Translations under genes and position numbers: made by a program
Notes under the pieces: model-generated
The model's database searches: none
Told to the model about the DNA's origin: nothing
The model's input: only the letters and a program-made list of their open reading frames with translations
In this document: piece by piece, positions 1 to 12,300 of the stretch
How positions within the stretch are numbered: the stretch's first letter is position 1
Layout: every line of letters begins with the position of its first letter
From: Sitta carolinensis
Taxonomy: Eukaryota > Chordata > Aves > Passeriformes > Sittidae
Assembly: GCA_032173965.1 (NCBI GenBank)
Contig: CM063283.1
Location: 18,022,501 to 18,086,500 of the forward strand
Length of the DNA: 64,000 nt
Direction: 5' to 3'

Positions 1-144
1 ACCATTCAGATGTCCATTATTAAAAATTACTATTATAATTAATACTTAGTAAGTATCTGATAAGTATCAAGCGTTTTAGTTGTGGAATGGAATTTGTATA
101 CTTGATCATCAGGTAAAAGGTAATTTTATTTTTCTGTCCTGTAG
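1..144 (+). other. CBLB: CBLB intron, 3' end only
   Basis: AT-rich sequence ending in a pyrimidine-rich tract and the acceptor AG at 143-144. It is the tail of an intron whose 5' part lies outside the window. No other feature was seen. Confidence 0.85.
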
Positions 145-330
145 TGCAATGACAGACAGAATTCGCCAGTGACTTCCCCAGGATCTTCCCCTCTTGCACA
201 AAGAAGAAAACCACTTCCAGACCCCCTGCAAATCCCACATCTTAGTCTTCCACCTGTACCTCCCCGTCTGGATCTGATTCAGAAGGGAGTAGCACGGTCA
301 CCGTGTGCCAGCCCAACCGGCTCTCCAAAG
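145..330 (+). CDS. CBLB: CBLB coding exon, proline-rich start of the C-terminal region
   Basis: 62 whole codons in phase 0, beginning [20 protein letters not shown] and ending SPTGSPK. The match to human Cbl-b is nearly residue for residue ([14 protein letters not shown] segment, then SPCxSPTGSPK). LPPVPPRL contains a PxxPR SH3-ligand motif. The acceptor AG is at 143-144 and the strong donor GTAAGG starts at 331. The first codon, TGC, is the only frame without an early stop. An apparent start ATG at 169 belongs to another frame and is not used. Confidence 0.95.
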
Positions 331-3300
331 GTAAGGGTCACTGAACCATTATTTCTGGATATACGGATTCTGAGAAATTGCATTGGCTTTTTTCCAGGGT
401 GAGCTTCTTGTTTGTTTTGTATAGTGGACTGTTTCAAACCTTTCCATGGATTTTGCTTTTTCAGAACTTTGCTCTGCCCAGAAGAACTTGAATTCCTTCT
501 ATTTTAAATAAACTTTAGATTAGATCCATGATGATGAACTCTCTTCTCTTTCCACAATACCTTATGTAGTTAAGTGTTTCTGGCTGCATGTGTTGGTCAG
601 ATATGACTTCAGTTTGTCTGATGATTATATTGTACTTGGTTATGGTCAGAATTTTAAAGATGTTGCAGTAATGGATCAGTTCTGTAACAAACTCTGATTA
701 ATGAAAATAAAAAGAAGCTAAAGTTTCCTGAAAATAGATTTAAAGGTCATTAGCTCATTAAGATTATATGTTTTCCTTTCAAGATGATTTATGTTCAATT
801 TCCACAGTGTCCTTACAAGAAAAATATGTGCAGATACACTGCTTTCAAGACCTTAAATGGCACTAGGATTCAAATTTCAAGGGAAATAATAATGACTATA
901 GCCAATAAGATAGTATGCTATGTTTAGTAAAACTAGTGATACCAAAGATTCAATGATTTTTTGAGTGGATAAGCATGAAAGAGAACAAATACCATTTGTT
1001 CCTCTTTATAACAAGTTGATTCTTTTATTGTAATTGCTGTATAGAGACAGAGAGTTAGATTAAAATTTTTCATTTTTATATGATTAATTCAAATTGAAGT
1101 TCATGTTAATCCAATTTGAAGTACCTTGTTTCTTTTGTCAGGTTTTTACTTTAAGGTTGAAAATCAGTATCTTTTTAAGATTTTAATGGTTTATTTTTTT
1201 ATTTCTAAATTATAGAAGTTGGAATAGTTTCTTTAATCTTCTTTCTTAACTTTCTATATTATGCAAAGGAATTTATAACACATTGAGGATATACACAAAA
1301 CATATGCTGCATCCATTAAAAATTAGTTTTACAATAAGTTTTTTTGCAGAGTCCATGACTTTTTTAAAAAAAATAAACCAGGAATAGCATTAATGCTGCT
1401 TTAATTTTTTGAAAATGCTTTTTTTATGTGAAACTTGTCCTGGGGAAAAAATAAAAGTGGGGTGCAAGGGAAACAGGATGGGGGCAACAAAGAATAATCT
1501 CATACATTAAAAAAATTATATTTAAGAGAAAAAAGTTTATTTAGTCCTGCTGAAAAGACTCCTTCAGGAAAAAAACCCACAACTTTTCTATTTTGCTCAA
1601 GTTAAAAACTATAATTTATAACCATAAGGTATAACAAAAAAATCTGGGTCAGGATGTTATTTTCCTGTGTTGACAGTGAAAATAACTATTTTACTTGACT
1701 AGCAAGTGAGTGAAACACTTCTTTATTTAGTTTACTTCTTTTTAATATGCATAGGCCTGTAGGAAGAATAACTTTATTTTCAATTCAAGTCATGTGTTGA
1801 GATACTGCTTGAAGAATAGTGCTGGACTAGCCAGTGAAGTGACAGCAAATGCTGGTTTTACTTTAAAAGTTCGGTGACCTCCATTTCTTTTAAGTGGTAA
1901 CAATATATAGGCTTACGGAAGTCCAAGAAAATGATACATTCCCTGGGAAATAATCTTCCTTGTATTTCTTATGGTAGCTGGAGATAAAACATTTGATCAG
2001 GCCCAACTGTTACTTTGTAAATTGACAGTAGTAATTCAGTCGTAATGAAAATGTTTTGGTTTTGTCAGATTTGTGCGGCTATGAGGTTTTTTCCCTGATA
2101 ACCTGTGTTTCAGCTTTCTAGCATTAGCATACATCATTTTAGACCACATTTAACCATTTATGATATAATTCAATTCTTAGAAAGCAAGTATTCTGACAAA
2201 TGTTGCTTGCAGATAAGCTAATTGCAAGTAAAACTACAAACTAATTAGGTTGCTACCTGAGAAGCTGAACTGCAGTTCAAACAGATTCAGCACTCTTAAC
2301 ACAGGGCATGTCATGTAAAGATTGAAGTCATCCCTAGGTATATAATTAAAAATGAAATAATTGTTTCTTCTTCCCCTTGCTCTCTTATCATTGTTTTTGT
2401 GCTCATTTGCTGTCAGCGAGTTTCTCCTCTGGGGTTTTCTTTTGTTTGAGGTTTTGGGCTTCTTTTCCACATCAGGAAGCCTGTTTTTTTCCAAACACTC
2501 CACAGAATTCATTTTAACCGATGAAATAGTGATTCAAATGATCAAAGCAAAAGATACTGGAAAAAAACTATGGGTCAGATAAATCTGCCTGAGTTAGCAT
2601 TTTCTGCTTTCCGCTCGTTGCTTGGTTACTCAGGCAACATCAGAAGTGGGGCCGTGCTTTCTGAAGGAGGGCCGGTTTGTCGGCAGGATGCCGGCGAGGC
2701 CTGCATTTAACCTGCCGTGGTGCCAAGAAAATATCTGCCAGAACTGATGAAGCCCTACTCGCTGACGAGCGACGGTCATGCCTCAGTGTAACTTCACCTT
2801 TTCTGTAACTTCCTGTGTTGTTTAGTCTTCTCCGTGCATGGTGAGGAAGCAGGACAAGCCTCTGCCGGCGCCGCCACCGCCCGTGCGCGACCCTCCGCCG
2901 CCGCCGCCGGAGCGGCCTCCGCCGAGCCTGCCGGAGGGCCGTGCGGGCAGGCACCTGCTGCTGGCCGAGAGCCTGCCCGCCAGGGACCAGCCCGCGCCGC
3001 TCGAGGGCTGGTGCCCCAGGGACGCGCTCGCCTCCGCGCAGATGGCCGGCTGCCGAGGCGGGGGCGACGCGTCCCCCAAAGCTGCACTGACCGCCGCGCC
3101 GAGCGCGAACGGGAGGCACGGCCGCCTGAGCTCCGAGCAGGGCTTTGGGAGGAAACAGCGGCGTCACGAGCTGCCTGCGGAAGGTGCCAAGGTACTCCTG
3201 AGGAGCCGGGCCTCCCATCCTCAATTCCCAGCCTTGCGTTGGCCAGCGCGCTGCTCACGCTGGCCAGCCTTGGTTTGTGGGGTCTGAATCCATTGGCGCT

Positions 3301-6300
3301 TAGTAATAAGGTGCTCATAAAAAAAACGGATTGTTAAGTACTGTAATTTGTACAAGAGCGTCTGAGTTAACAATTTTCACATAAAACCTTTAAAAAATAT
3401 CGTTCAAAGAATATTCTGGATTTGCTATATTCTTCTAGCAAATTATCCACAATAACAAGGTATCTCCCTGTATGCTGTAATAATGTAGCATCTCAGGTCT
3501 GCTTTGGAACTGTCATATGCCAAAGCTGTGTATGCATTTTCTGATGGGATAGTAGACGTTGCAGTTAGCTCTGTTGTAGGTGAGGTGAAGTCTGGCGTTT
3601 AGCAGCTTCAGGCAATTGCAGAGCCATTTACAGCTGGTCAGGCTTATCTTTGAAAAAAGATCAAATGGTGATGTCCTAAGAAAAAAATTCCTAGTTCTGC
3701 TTTAATCAGTTTTATCAAAGCAGCTCAGTAATTTGTTCATGGAGGTTATTAACTCAAAGCTGCTGTCTTTGTTTGCTTGAAGACTACATAGCTTGTGCAA
3801 GACTACATAGCTCTTGCTTAGATGTCTGGATTTGTGGTTAAGTCATGGTAGTTAGAAATCATTTTTTTCATCCATTTGCTTTTCCCAAGACCACAAGCTA
3901 TTTAACCTTTCTATCTTCAGTTCATTTTTTTGTGCGTGTGTGTGTACATACAGCACACACACACACATATATATATATGAGGGTTTTGGTTATTTTGAAA
4001 GTATGCTACTGAAATTCAATTCTCTTCATAAGAGGCGTTGACATGTGATGATTTTAAAAGGATGCTGGGTCTATATCTTCAGCTGAACCTTCAATACAGC
4101 GTGATTCTTGTGATCTACCGCAGTACTGAAGCTGATGGAAGGAATACTTCTCAAATTAGAATACCCAGTCAATGTGGAACTATAGTCTGGAGAAGTTACT
4201 TACACATATCTTTAACCAAGTACTGCCTGAACTGTCATCAGGTTGTAGATATAAACCATTTGATTAGAGGAAGCAGCTCTGAATTACCATTTCAGACTGT
4301 ATTTGCATTTATGAGGAAACATGGAATGAATTGTCTTCCCTGATTCATCTATCAGTTGCAATATAAACTTTTTGCTATTGGGAGAAGCCAAAGATTGGGA
4401 AGGCAATCCTGTGGGTAGAGGAGGATGGATTCTGGCAGGTCCTGTATCACAGTTTTAATAATTAATATGTTTAGCATGATGTACCCGTTGCTTTGCCATT
4501 ACACTTCATCTCTCTCGCTTTGTGATCTTGAAATCTTAATTTTCCCCCAATCAGTCCAGCTGTAACTGAGTGTCTGTCTAGTAACTGTCATGTGAAACTT
4601 CTTTTGGTGAAGTTTTAAACTAACATGTTCTACAGCTCTAAAATGGGGTGAGCTGAAACAGGCCTGAGAGTCACTTCAGAGACAGCTCTGTGTTGTGAAC
4701 TCCTGGGAAACCCTTTACCAACAGGCTTCTCAAGGTCTATTGTGTAAAAATTGTGTAATACCTAGTTGATGAATATCCATGGTGATAGGAGGAGATACCC
4801 ACTGTAATACTTGTGTGATTTTTAGGTTTCTTCAAATGGTCATCTGATGAATGAAGAATATGATGTCCCTCCACGGCTTTCACCCCCTCTTCCAGCTGGC
4901 TCTGTCATCCCTGGTATAAAGTAAGTTAACTTTTATCTATGAAAGTGTTAGCTAGTGTTAGATAATAGCACCAACTGTCTGGTGCTAAAGGAAAAAATGG
5001 GAAAAAGATAGCTGATATAGCTAGATATGCTTGACATGAATTTTAATGTGCCTTTACAAAGGGAAACATAAATGGTATTGATTAAGTGGAAGCTGTCCTA
5101 ATGTTAATTCAACACAGCATGTTTGTATAGGGAGAGAGGATAAATTGTGGCATATCTTGCTCACAGGCATTCGGCAGTGAGAGCAGATACTGCTGTCTCG
5201 TTTGGCTTCTATTACTACAGGAGAAGTGTGGTCAGAGGTATTTATCACAGGAGATGACAGATTCTAGGGAAAGTACAAAGGCTAAAAATATGTTCTGTCA
5301 TTGTTCTGCCCCTAATCTAGTCAGGCTTTCTGGGCTTTCAGTACGTGGAGCTTTACCCAGGGTTCACACTATCTTCTCTTATTTGTTGTGGCTAAAAAAC
5401 AAGCAACCAAAACCATTTTACATAATTTTAAATACTATCAACCTTCCTGACTTACAGAATATGAGAAGGTTTGTCATTTCAAGTGCAGACTACTGTTAGT
5501 CTTCCAGTAAAATGACTGTTTATTTTTTCAATAAAGATGTTGCTGTCATAGCAATATCTTCAGACTCTGAATGACACAGGTTTTTGTACAAATCAAGATA
5601 TATTTAAAGTTGAAAGCTTGCAAGTCCTATAATGTGGTTTGTCCTTTTTTTCGTGTTTTTGTAAGGAAATTGGAGTTTATCACAATAATGCTACAACTTC
5701 TTTCCATTGTTCTGCTTGTGATTCTTGCTGTTAAATAATGTAATTGGACAGTCAGTTCATATTAGTCTTGAGAACTTTCTCATTCCATTTTTGTGTACAG
5801 TTAGTTTTAATATAGAAGGCAAATATATTTCAGCATTTTATTAATATGCTGGGTATTTTCTTCCTGAGCACTACAATAAAAGTGCAGTGGAGCATTCACT
5901 TTTTTATTTAGAAGCCGCTCTTTAGGTGGAGCAGTTGCTGAGGTGAAGTTCTCCATGCCTACTTTCAGTTCAGAAGGAAATTTTAGAATATAATCCAGAC
6001 ATACCTGTAATTAAATGTTGGCATGTAACCTGATGGAGGTAGGGTCTCACAAGAGTACTGGCTGGATACCTCATGTAATCAGTACCCTTCTAGTCTACTT
6101 GTTTCATAACACAATGCAAATCTGAAGAGGGGAATACTCTTATTTTTGTATTTCATAGCTTGGAAAAACATGATTCTCCTTCATGAGAATCCCATTCTTT
6201 TACTCACATATTTGCAGATATAGCCCAGAACCAAAATACAGTGTATACACAGAGCATTGGAAAGTCAACACAATATTGTAGCAGCATGTACAGGCACAAA

Positions 6301-9300
6301 ATCCATGTCAGATCAATCCAAAGCTGGAACGTGCGACGTCAGCTTGGTCAAAAGAAATTCTTTCATTAACCGAAGGCTTCTGAATAGAAAACTGGTGAAT
6401 TCCAGGGAGAAGGAAAAGCATTCACTTGCGAAAACCAAACTCCATTGATTTTTGAGGAAGAAATTAACTTTCATTTCTGTTTTGGCTTTGTACTTTCACC
6501 TTTTAAAAATTATACAGGCAATTTTAGTTTTTGACTTAGAATGTAAAATCATCAATGCATAACGTTAGGAGTAAGAAGTTCAAATTATCTGATTACTAAA
6601 GTATCTCATGGAATGACTGCTAAAAATAAAAACTGATCGTTGTATGTTCTTTCTTTAAACACTAATATGTCTGGTTTTAATTTATTTAAAATTAAGTTTT
6701 TGTCACCACTCAGAAATATGCCAGTAGTCTATAATATTGTGTGACAATATGTAGGTGGAAAAACTTGGGAGGAAGGGAAAAAAGTCTTTAAAACAGCAAT
6801 TTCCACCAACCACAGCAATTGCTTTCAAAAAAAGTAACTCAAATAATATCTATCATGGTTTATTTGGAAATGTCAGAGAGAATATTTTTACAGTCTATTT
6901 TTCCTCCTGTTGAATTGACTGCGCTCAGCACTCATAAATGTTGAACCGTACTTGATTCAAAATACTCTGCTTTTCACAACTGTGCTACTCCAATTAATCT
7001 GAGCAGGTTGCTCATTTTATTCATGCTCTCCAATCTGTGCAGTGTGGTGCATTGAGAGCTGGTTGGTTTCATATAGATCCAAGGCATTCTGTTCTTTCTA
7101 GTTATTACAGTAAGGCTGTAATTCCAAACATTTGACTGAAGGATACATTGATCATGTATGAAATGTCTTATTCTAAATAATAATAAGGCAAAATGACTCT
7201 CATTTGAAACTTCACAATTCTAAAATGTCCCTACTTAAGTTGTTTGAGCAGCTTTTACTTAATATAACGTTACATGATTATTATATGATTTTTTTCTTAA
7301 AATGCTACATTAGTTGAAAAGCAGTGGAAGTCTTTGGATTTTTTTCTTTTTTCCTGGAAACAGTGCTGATTGATTTTGTTTTACTATTATAAGCTGTACT
7401 TCAGTAATAAAATGTTGGACTCTTACTAACTGAATATCTGATTTTTATTTTCCACTCAGCCTCTATGTTTTTGACTGGACATGTCAAAATAGTTATTTTT
7501 AATGGGACTGCTATAATTATGTCCAGCTTTTTTAGCAGTTTTGATCAAATGGCTGTTTTATTCTCAAAATAATACCTAAAACTCTTATGTCAAAGTTACA
7601 GAGTGGTTCTTACCCAAAACTTCAAAATTTTCAAGTTAAATAGTGTTTGTTTCATTCCAGTGAGTAGCTTCCATTTTGCTACATCATTAGCAGACTCTTT
7701 GTCTCAGAAGTACTGTAAACTGCAGGGGTATTTTGTGTGAGGGAATATCCATTTTTGAGTATGTAATGGAGCATCCAATTCCAAGCGCCTTTTGTAGTCC
7801 GTAAATATATTAGGAATACTTAGTTGTCTTGAGGTAGTTGAGGGAAAAGTAGCACCAAAAGATGTTTCTCCTCTTGCTGTCTGTCTCATCTTGATGACAA
7901 AATTTTGAAGGTGAAATCATAGCTTCATTAGGGCAAACTGTGTCTTGGCATTGCTGTCTCCCTTGAGGTCAGCCTTTGGCATGTCGCTTCTCAGTGACAG
8001 AAGGAGCAGGGATGACCTGCATGTTCCAGACATGTGAGAGGACACGACGTGTCCTTACTCACAGCCTGACAGGCCAGTGAAAGGGGGAATGTCCTCTGCA
8101 TCACTAAGCCCTGCTAAAACACCTTTTGTCCTGAATTAAATTCTATTTAGTGCTTTTAATAAGTGCAAACAGGCTGAGTCTTGCGAGTGCTTATTTAGTA
8201 CTCTAAGTCTTGCTATGTTATGCTTAAGTGGCTGTTTAACCCTTAGAAGGGCAACTCCCCTTTGCTCTATGCATTCTCAGTGACCAAAAGTCAGTAAACT
8301 TACAGGTTGCTTTGTCATGGTGCTTTTGTCTCCTTATATGTAGCAGACGTATTAAGAACTTTTGGGCTAAAGAAGAGCATTTTTGGTATTATGAGAGGTC
8401 AAGTACTAACAGCTAAAGATAAACCAATATTTTTCTCATCTCTTTAGATGCCCTGGTCCTTCTGTAAATTCTCTGTCTGATAAATCAAGGGAACACCCAG
8501 ATGATGATGATGAATACAAAATTCCTTCTTCACATCCTTTAATACTGTGCTCACAACCACCTCATGGTCATAATATGAAACCTCTTGCTCGGTAAGGTAA
8601 TTTAGCAGCCTTGAAAAAAATTTTTTTGTAAAATCTCTGCTTTTTCCAAAATTAACTGGATTCAATGTCTGTAATGATGGTTAAGCTTGCCTGCCTTCTA
8701 AGCTTCGATTACCCATGCTTCTGTTTCATTTGGCCACTGCCACAGATACAAACCTATGAAGTTCACATCATTTTTTCCCTCTTGTGTCAGAACTGGGTAT
8801 TTTTTGCCTTTGGATACCATGTCTGCAGTTGGGGTCTTTTTTTTTCCCCTTACATCAGGAATTTCAAAACTGTGACCAGGAGATTCAACCCCTAAAACTC
8901 TTTCAAATTTAATTTTAAGGATAATTGTGTGACTGAAATTACCAGTCAACTTTGAAATTCTTAGCCTTTCACATTTTTATATAATTAAATTTAAAAGCAA
9001 TGCTGTACTGAAAAGTTTTTGAACTGGCAGCTGTATGTACATACTTTGATTTTCTTTTTGTCCAATATACAGTGCTTCTTTTTAGCTTTTGCAGCCCATT
9101 TGGAAGTATATTTTTTTTTTGTGCTTCTTGTGTACCTTTTTTTAAAATACAGGTAGAATATGTCTACTTAGTTTTAAATATGTTCTGAAACAATACCTTC
9201 AGACTTTCACTGTTCAGAATTACTAATGGATTATGACAAGGAGACTTGGAGCAAGAGACATGGCAGCTGAAGGCTGTGACATTCCTGCTGAACTTTGCTC

Positions 9301-12300
9301 CATAGAAAGATATGAATGGCTGGAATTAAGACAGTAAGTCTGGAGTCATAGGAGGAAAAAGGGCAAATGTTTTACTGATCTTGTAGGTCACAAGCACAAT
9401 ATTAAAATCAACTATTGATCTAAAAAATTTAGACCTTCTGTGATTAAAAAAATTCAGTGACATATTGCCATTTCTTCCTCTCTGTCAGAATGTGATGTCG
9501 AGCGCCACCATCAATAAAGCTCAACATGTCTCTCACCCCAAAATTAGCCAATAATAATTTTTAGACTTTTTAAGTCTGGATTTAAAACAGGTAGAAAAAA
9601 AGTCCATAATATGATCATTCTTTGCAGGTTAAAAATTCTGTCTTAGAAATTCGGATCCAGTCTTCACTGCATAGACATGAATATTGTGCAGTTGCCAAGG
9701 CTTAATGAACTTAAGTGCTTAAATTTTTATCTATGGTATGAGACATTTAAAAAAATTATAATTAGCACTGCGTTAACTGAGCAAAATAATGGGAACCAAG
9801 AAGAAAAAAAAATCCAAGGTCCTAATCCTTTTAACCTATTCCATTTTTATGGGATTTTTTTTTGCTTTTTTATGGAAACGATGCAAATAGATTCAAACTG
9901 AAAGATTCTTGAGAAAATAAGCAGCTGGAGAAATAGAATCTTAACGTTTTTATTTTACAAAAAAAAAAAAAAATATAATTGAGTGCCTTCAGTTGGCTGG
10001 TACAGTATTTTACCAGACCCTTAGAATTATTAATAGAAGTTATAGAGATATAAAGATGATTTCCAAGTTTTCTCCAGTTTTTACTGTGGATATGGTGGGG
10101 TTTCTTACATGAATTCAGGACTTGGTACAAATAAAATGCCTCAATTTGCTATTCAAGTTGCTCCATAATTAAAACCACCAACTCCTCTTACTATACATTC
10201 TGATAAAAAATTTAACTCAAACCATTCTCCTAGGCATTAAAAAAAAAAAAAAAAAAAAAGAAAGAAAAAAGAAGTCTGGTATTCCACATACTTAAAAAGT
10301 CTTCTTTTAGCTAATGTCACTGATTAGATGTGAAAGCTGGAGTAAAGTTTTCAAGAAAAAATCTGTTGCATGGGAGGGATGTTTTGTTTTAATGAAACTT
10401 CTCATTATTGTTCAGCAAAACTGTTATCAACATTTTTCTTTTTTTTTAATGTTATAAAGTTTTAGCACATTTCAGTTCTTTCCCCCAGTGTTACTTTCTC
10501 TTATCTCTTTCCAGAGTGTTAGTCCCTCACTTTTTGGATATTACTTGAAGTTTTCAGTAAGCTAAAGAGCTTAAAAATTTTGCCAGCATGTTTTGTAGTT
10601 TAGAATTATGTAATTGTTCCATCCTACTCCCAAATTTGTATTGCCTTTTCTCTCCTTTATCTGTAGATATGACAGTGCTAAAAATATTTCAAGAATAATA
10701 CCAAAAATTATTCACAGTCTTACTTTCTGGCAGATCATTTAATTGTCTGGTTTCTTACTGCTGAACATCAGTTAAGGAATAAGAAATAAAAGGAAAGAAT
10801 TTCAGCATTACTAATTAGACTATTATTAGAAGAACGTTACTTTATTACATTTGCTGTCTTTTCCTAATAAAGATTTTTCCAAAAGGGGAAAGGACAGAAG
10901 GCTTGCTCATTAGTACTCATTTGATGCCCTTTTTTCTGGTGTTTACTGTTAATATAAACAGGTATTTCAGTATTGTTTGTAAGCTGGTCACTTAGCTGGG
11001 CTCATTATGAACTGAATACTTCTGAAGCATTGCCATATTAAGTTACCTTGCTGCCTGTGGCTAGTTAAGTTATTGAAAATGCAGAATTGATTAAAACTAG
11101 AGTACAAAATATTCTTAATTACTTCGTGATATGGTGAGGAGTCAAAGGAAGTGTTGCATCTTCTGCATTTCAAAGACTGAACCAATCTAATGTCAAATAA
11201 AGAAACAACACTTCCTCTACCACTTCTTGGGGGGAATTAATTTACAGCAAAAGATCTCTTACCATTAGGGTCTTTTGTTTGGTTGGTTAGTTTTAAATCT
11301 TGCAATTATTCTTATATTTATTTCATTACTCTTGGAGTTGTAACTCTTGGGACCACAAATGCAATTCACTTCCTCTTTCCTGTTTATGTATTTTAAATGA
11401 TTCCAGACCCTTATTCATTCCTCCTTTCCATCTGGCCAAAGCCGACAGATTTATTAATACTGTTGGTAAAACCCCCAAATCTTAATTGGGGTTTTTAGAT
11501 GTATATAACTCTAGCAGATTTCTCAGTGTTTAATAATAATGGGATTTTTATCTTTAAGCTGGAATTGCTTAGCATGCTGGGCTTTTTCCAAGGAAAGTCT
11601 CTGGTTCTTTCTGAATATACAAGGCCCACAGTTCCAGTGACAGGAGCAATTTCCTCATTCTCTCATATTTTTAAACAATATTTAATATTATGAAAAGGTT
11701 TGTTCAGTGTTTTTCCCTGACATATTTGAACAATATAAAAATTCTTACAAAAATAATCTCCATTATTTTCAACAAGATCGTAGGCACTCTTTACTGTTTG
11801 GTTTGCTGCTTTTCATATTAATTTGATACTGTTCTTAAGTTTCAAGGGCAGAATATGCTTCCATTTAAGAAAAAAAAAAACAGTGAACTGTGGTAAAAGT
11901 ATCAGCAAGGCTCATTTTTTTGATACAGAAATGAGTAAGTTCCTGCAAAACTACTTTGGCTAGTTCAGTTTTGGGGTCTTCATTGGGTTTTTTTTTTTTA
12001 ATATTTGTCAAAGTTGAGTTGAAATTTGTTATTGGTGAGTATTGTGATGTTCTGTTTGAATGCTTTTGTTGTTCATACGCTTTGTTTAATGGTTTTTCTG
12101 TGTGCTTTGGTGTGGATAATTACCAAAATCCACATTTCCCTTTCTCCATAATTCTGCTAGGGAAAATTCAGCATTTGGGAAGGTGAATTAAGATTGAGCC
12201 TGTGATGTATTTGTGTGAATAAAGTAATGACTTGAGCTCTGAAGTAAAGACTGTGTTTAATGTTAGTCTTTCTTCTAGTTAGTATTGCAGCCTGTCTTAT

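Noticed and set aside
2640..3318. Reverse-strand frames of 194 and 174 codons over the CpG-rich CBLB exon
   Set aside because: They are antisense shadows of a GC-rich coding exon, with Arg/Ala/Gly-rich low-complexity translations.
4038..4343. 101-codon forward frame in a CBLB intron
   Set aside because: No similarity to Cbl-b or any family I recognise; starts at an arbitrary ATG with no splice context.
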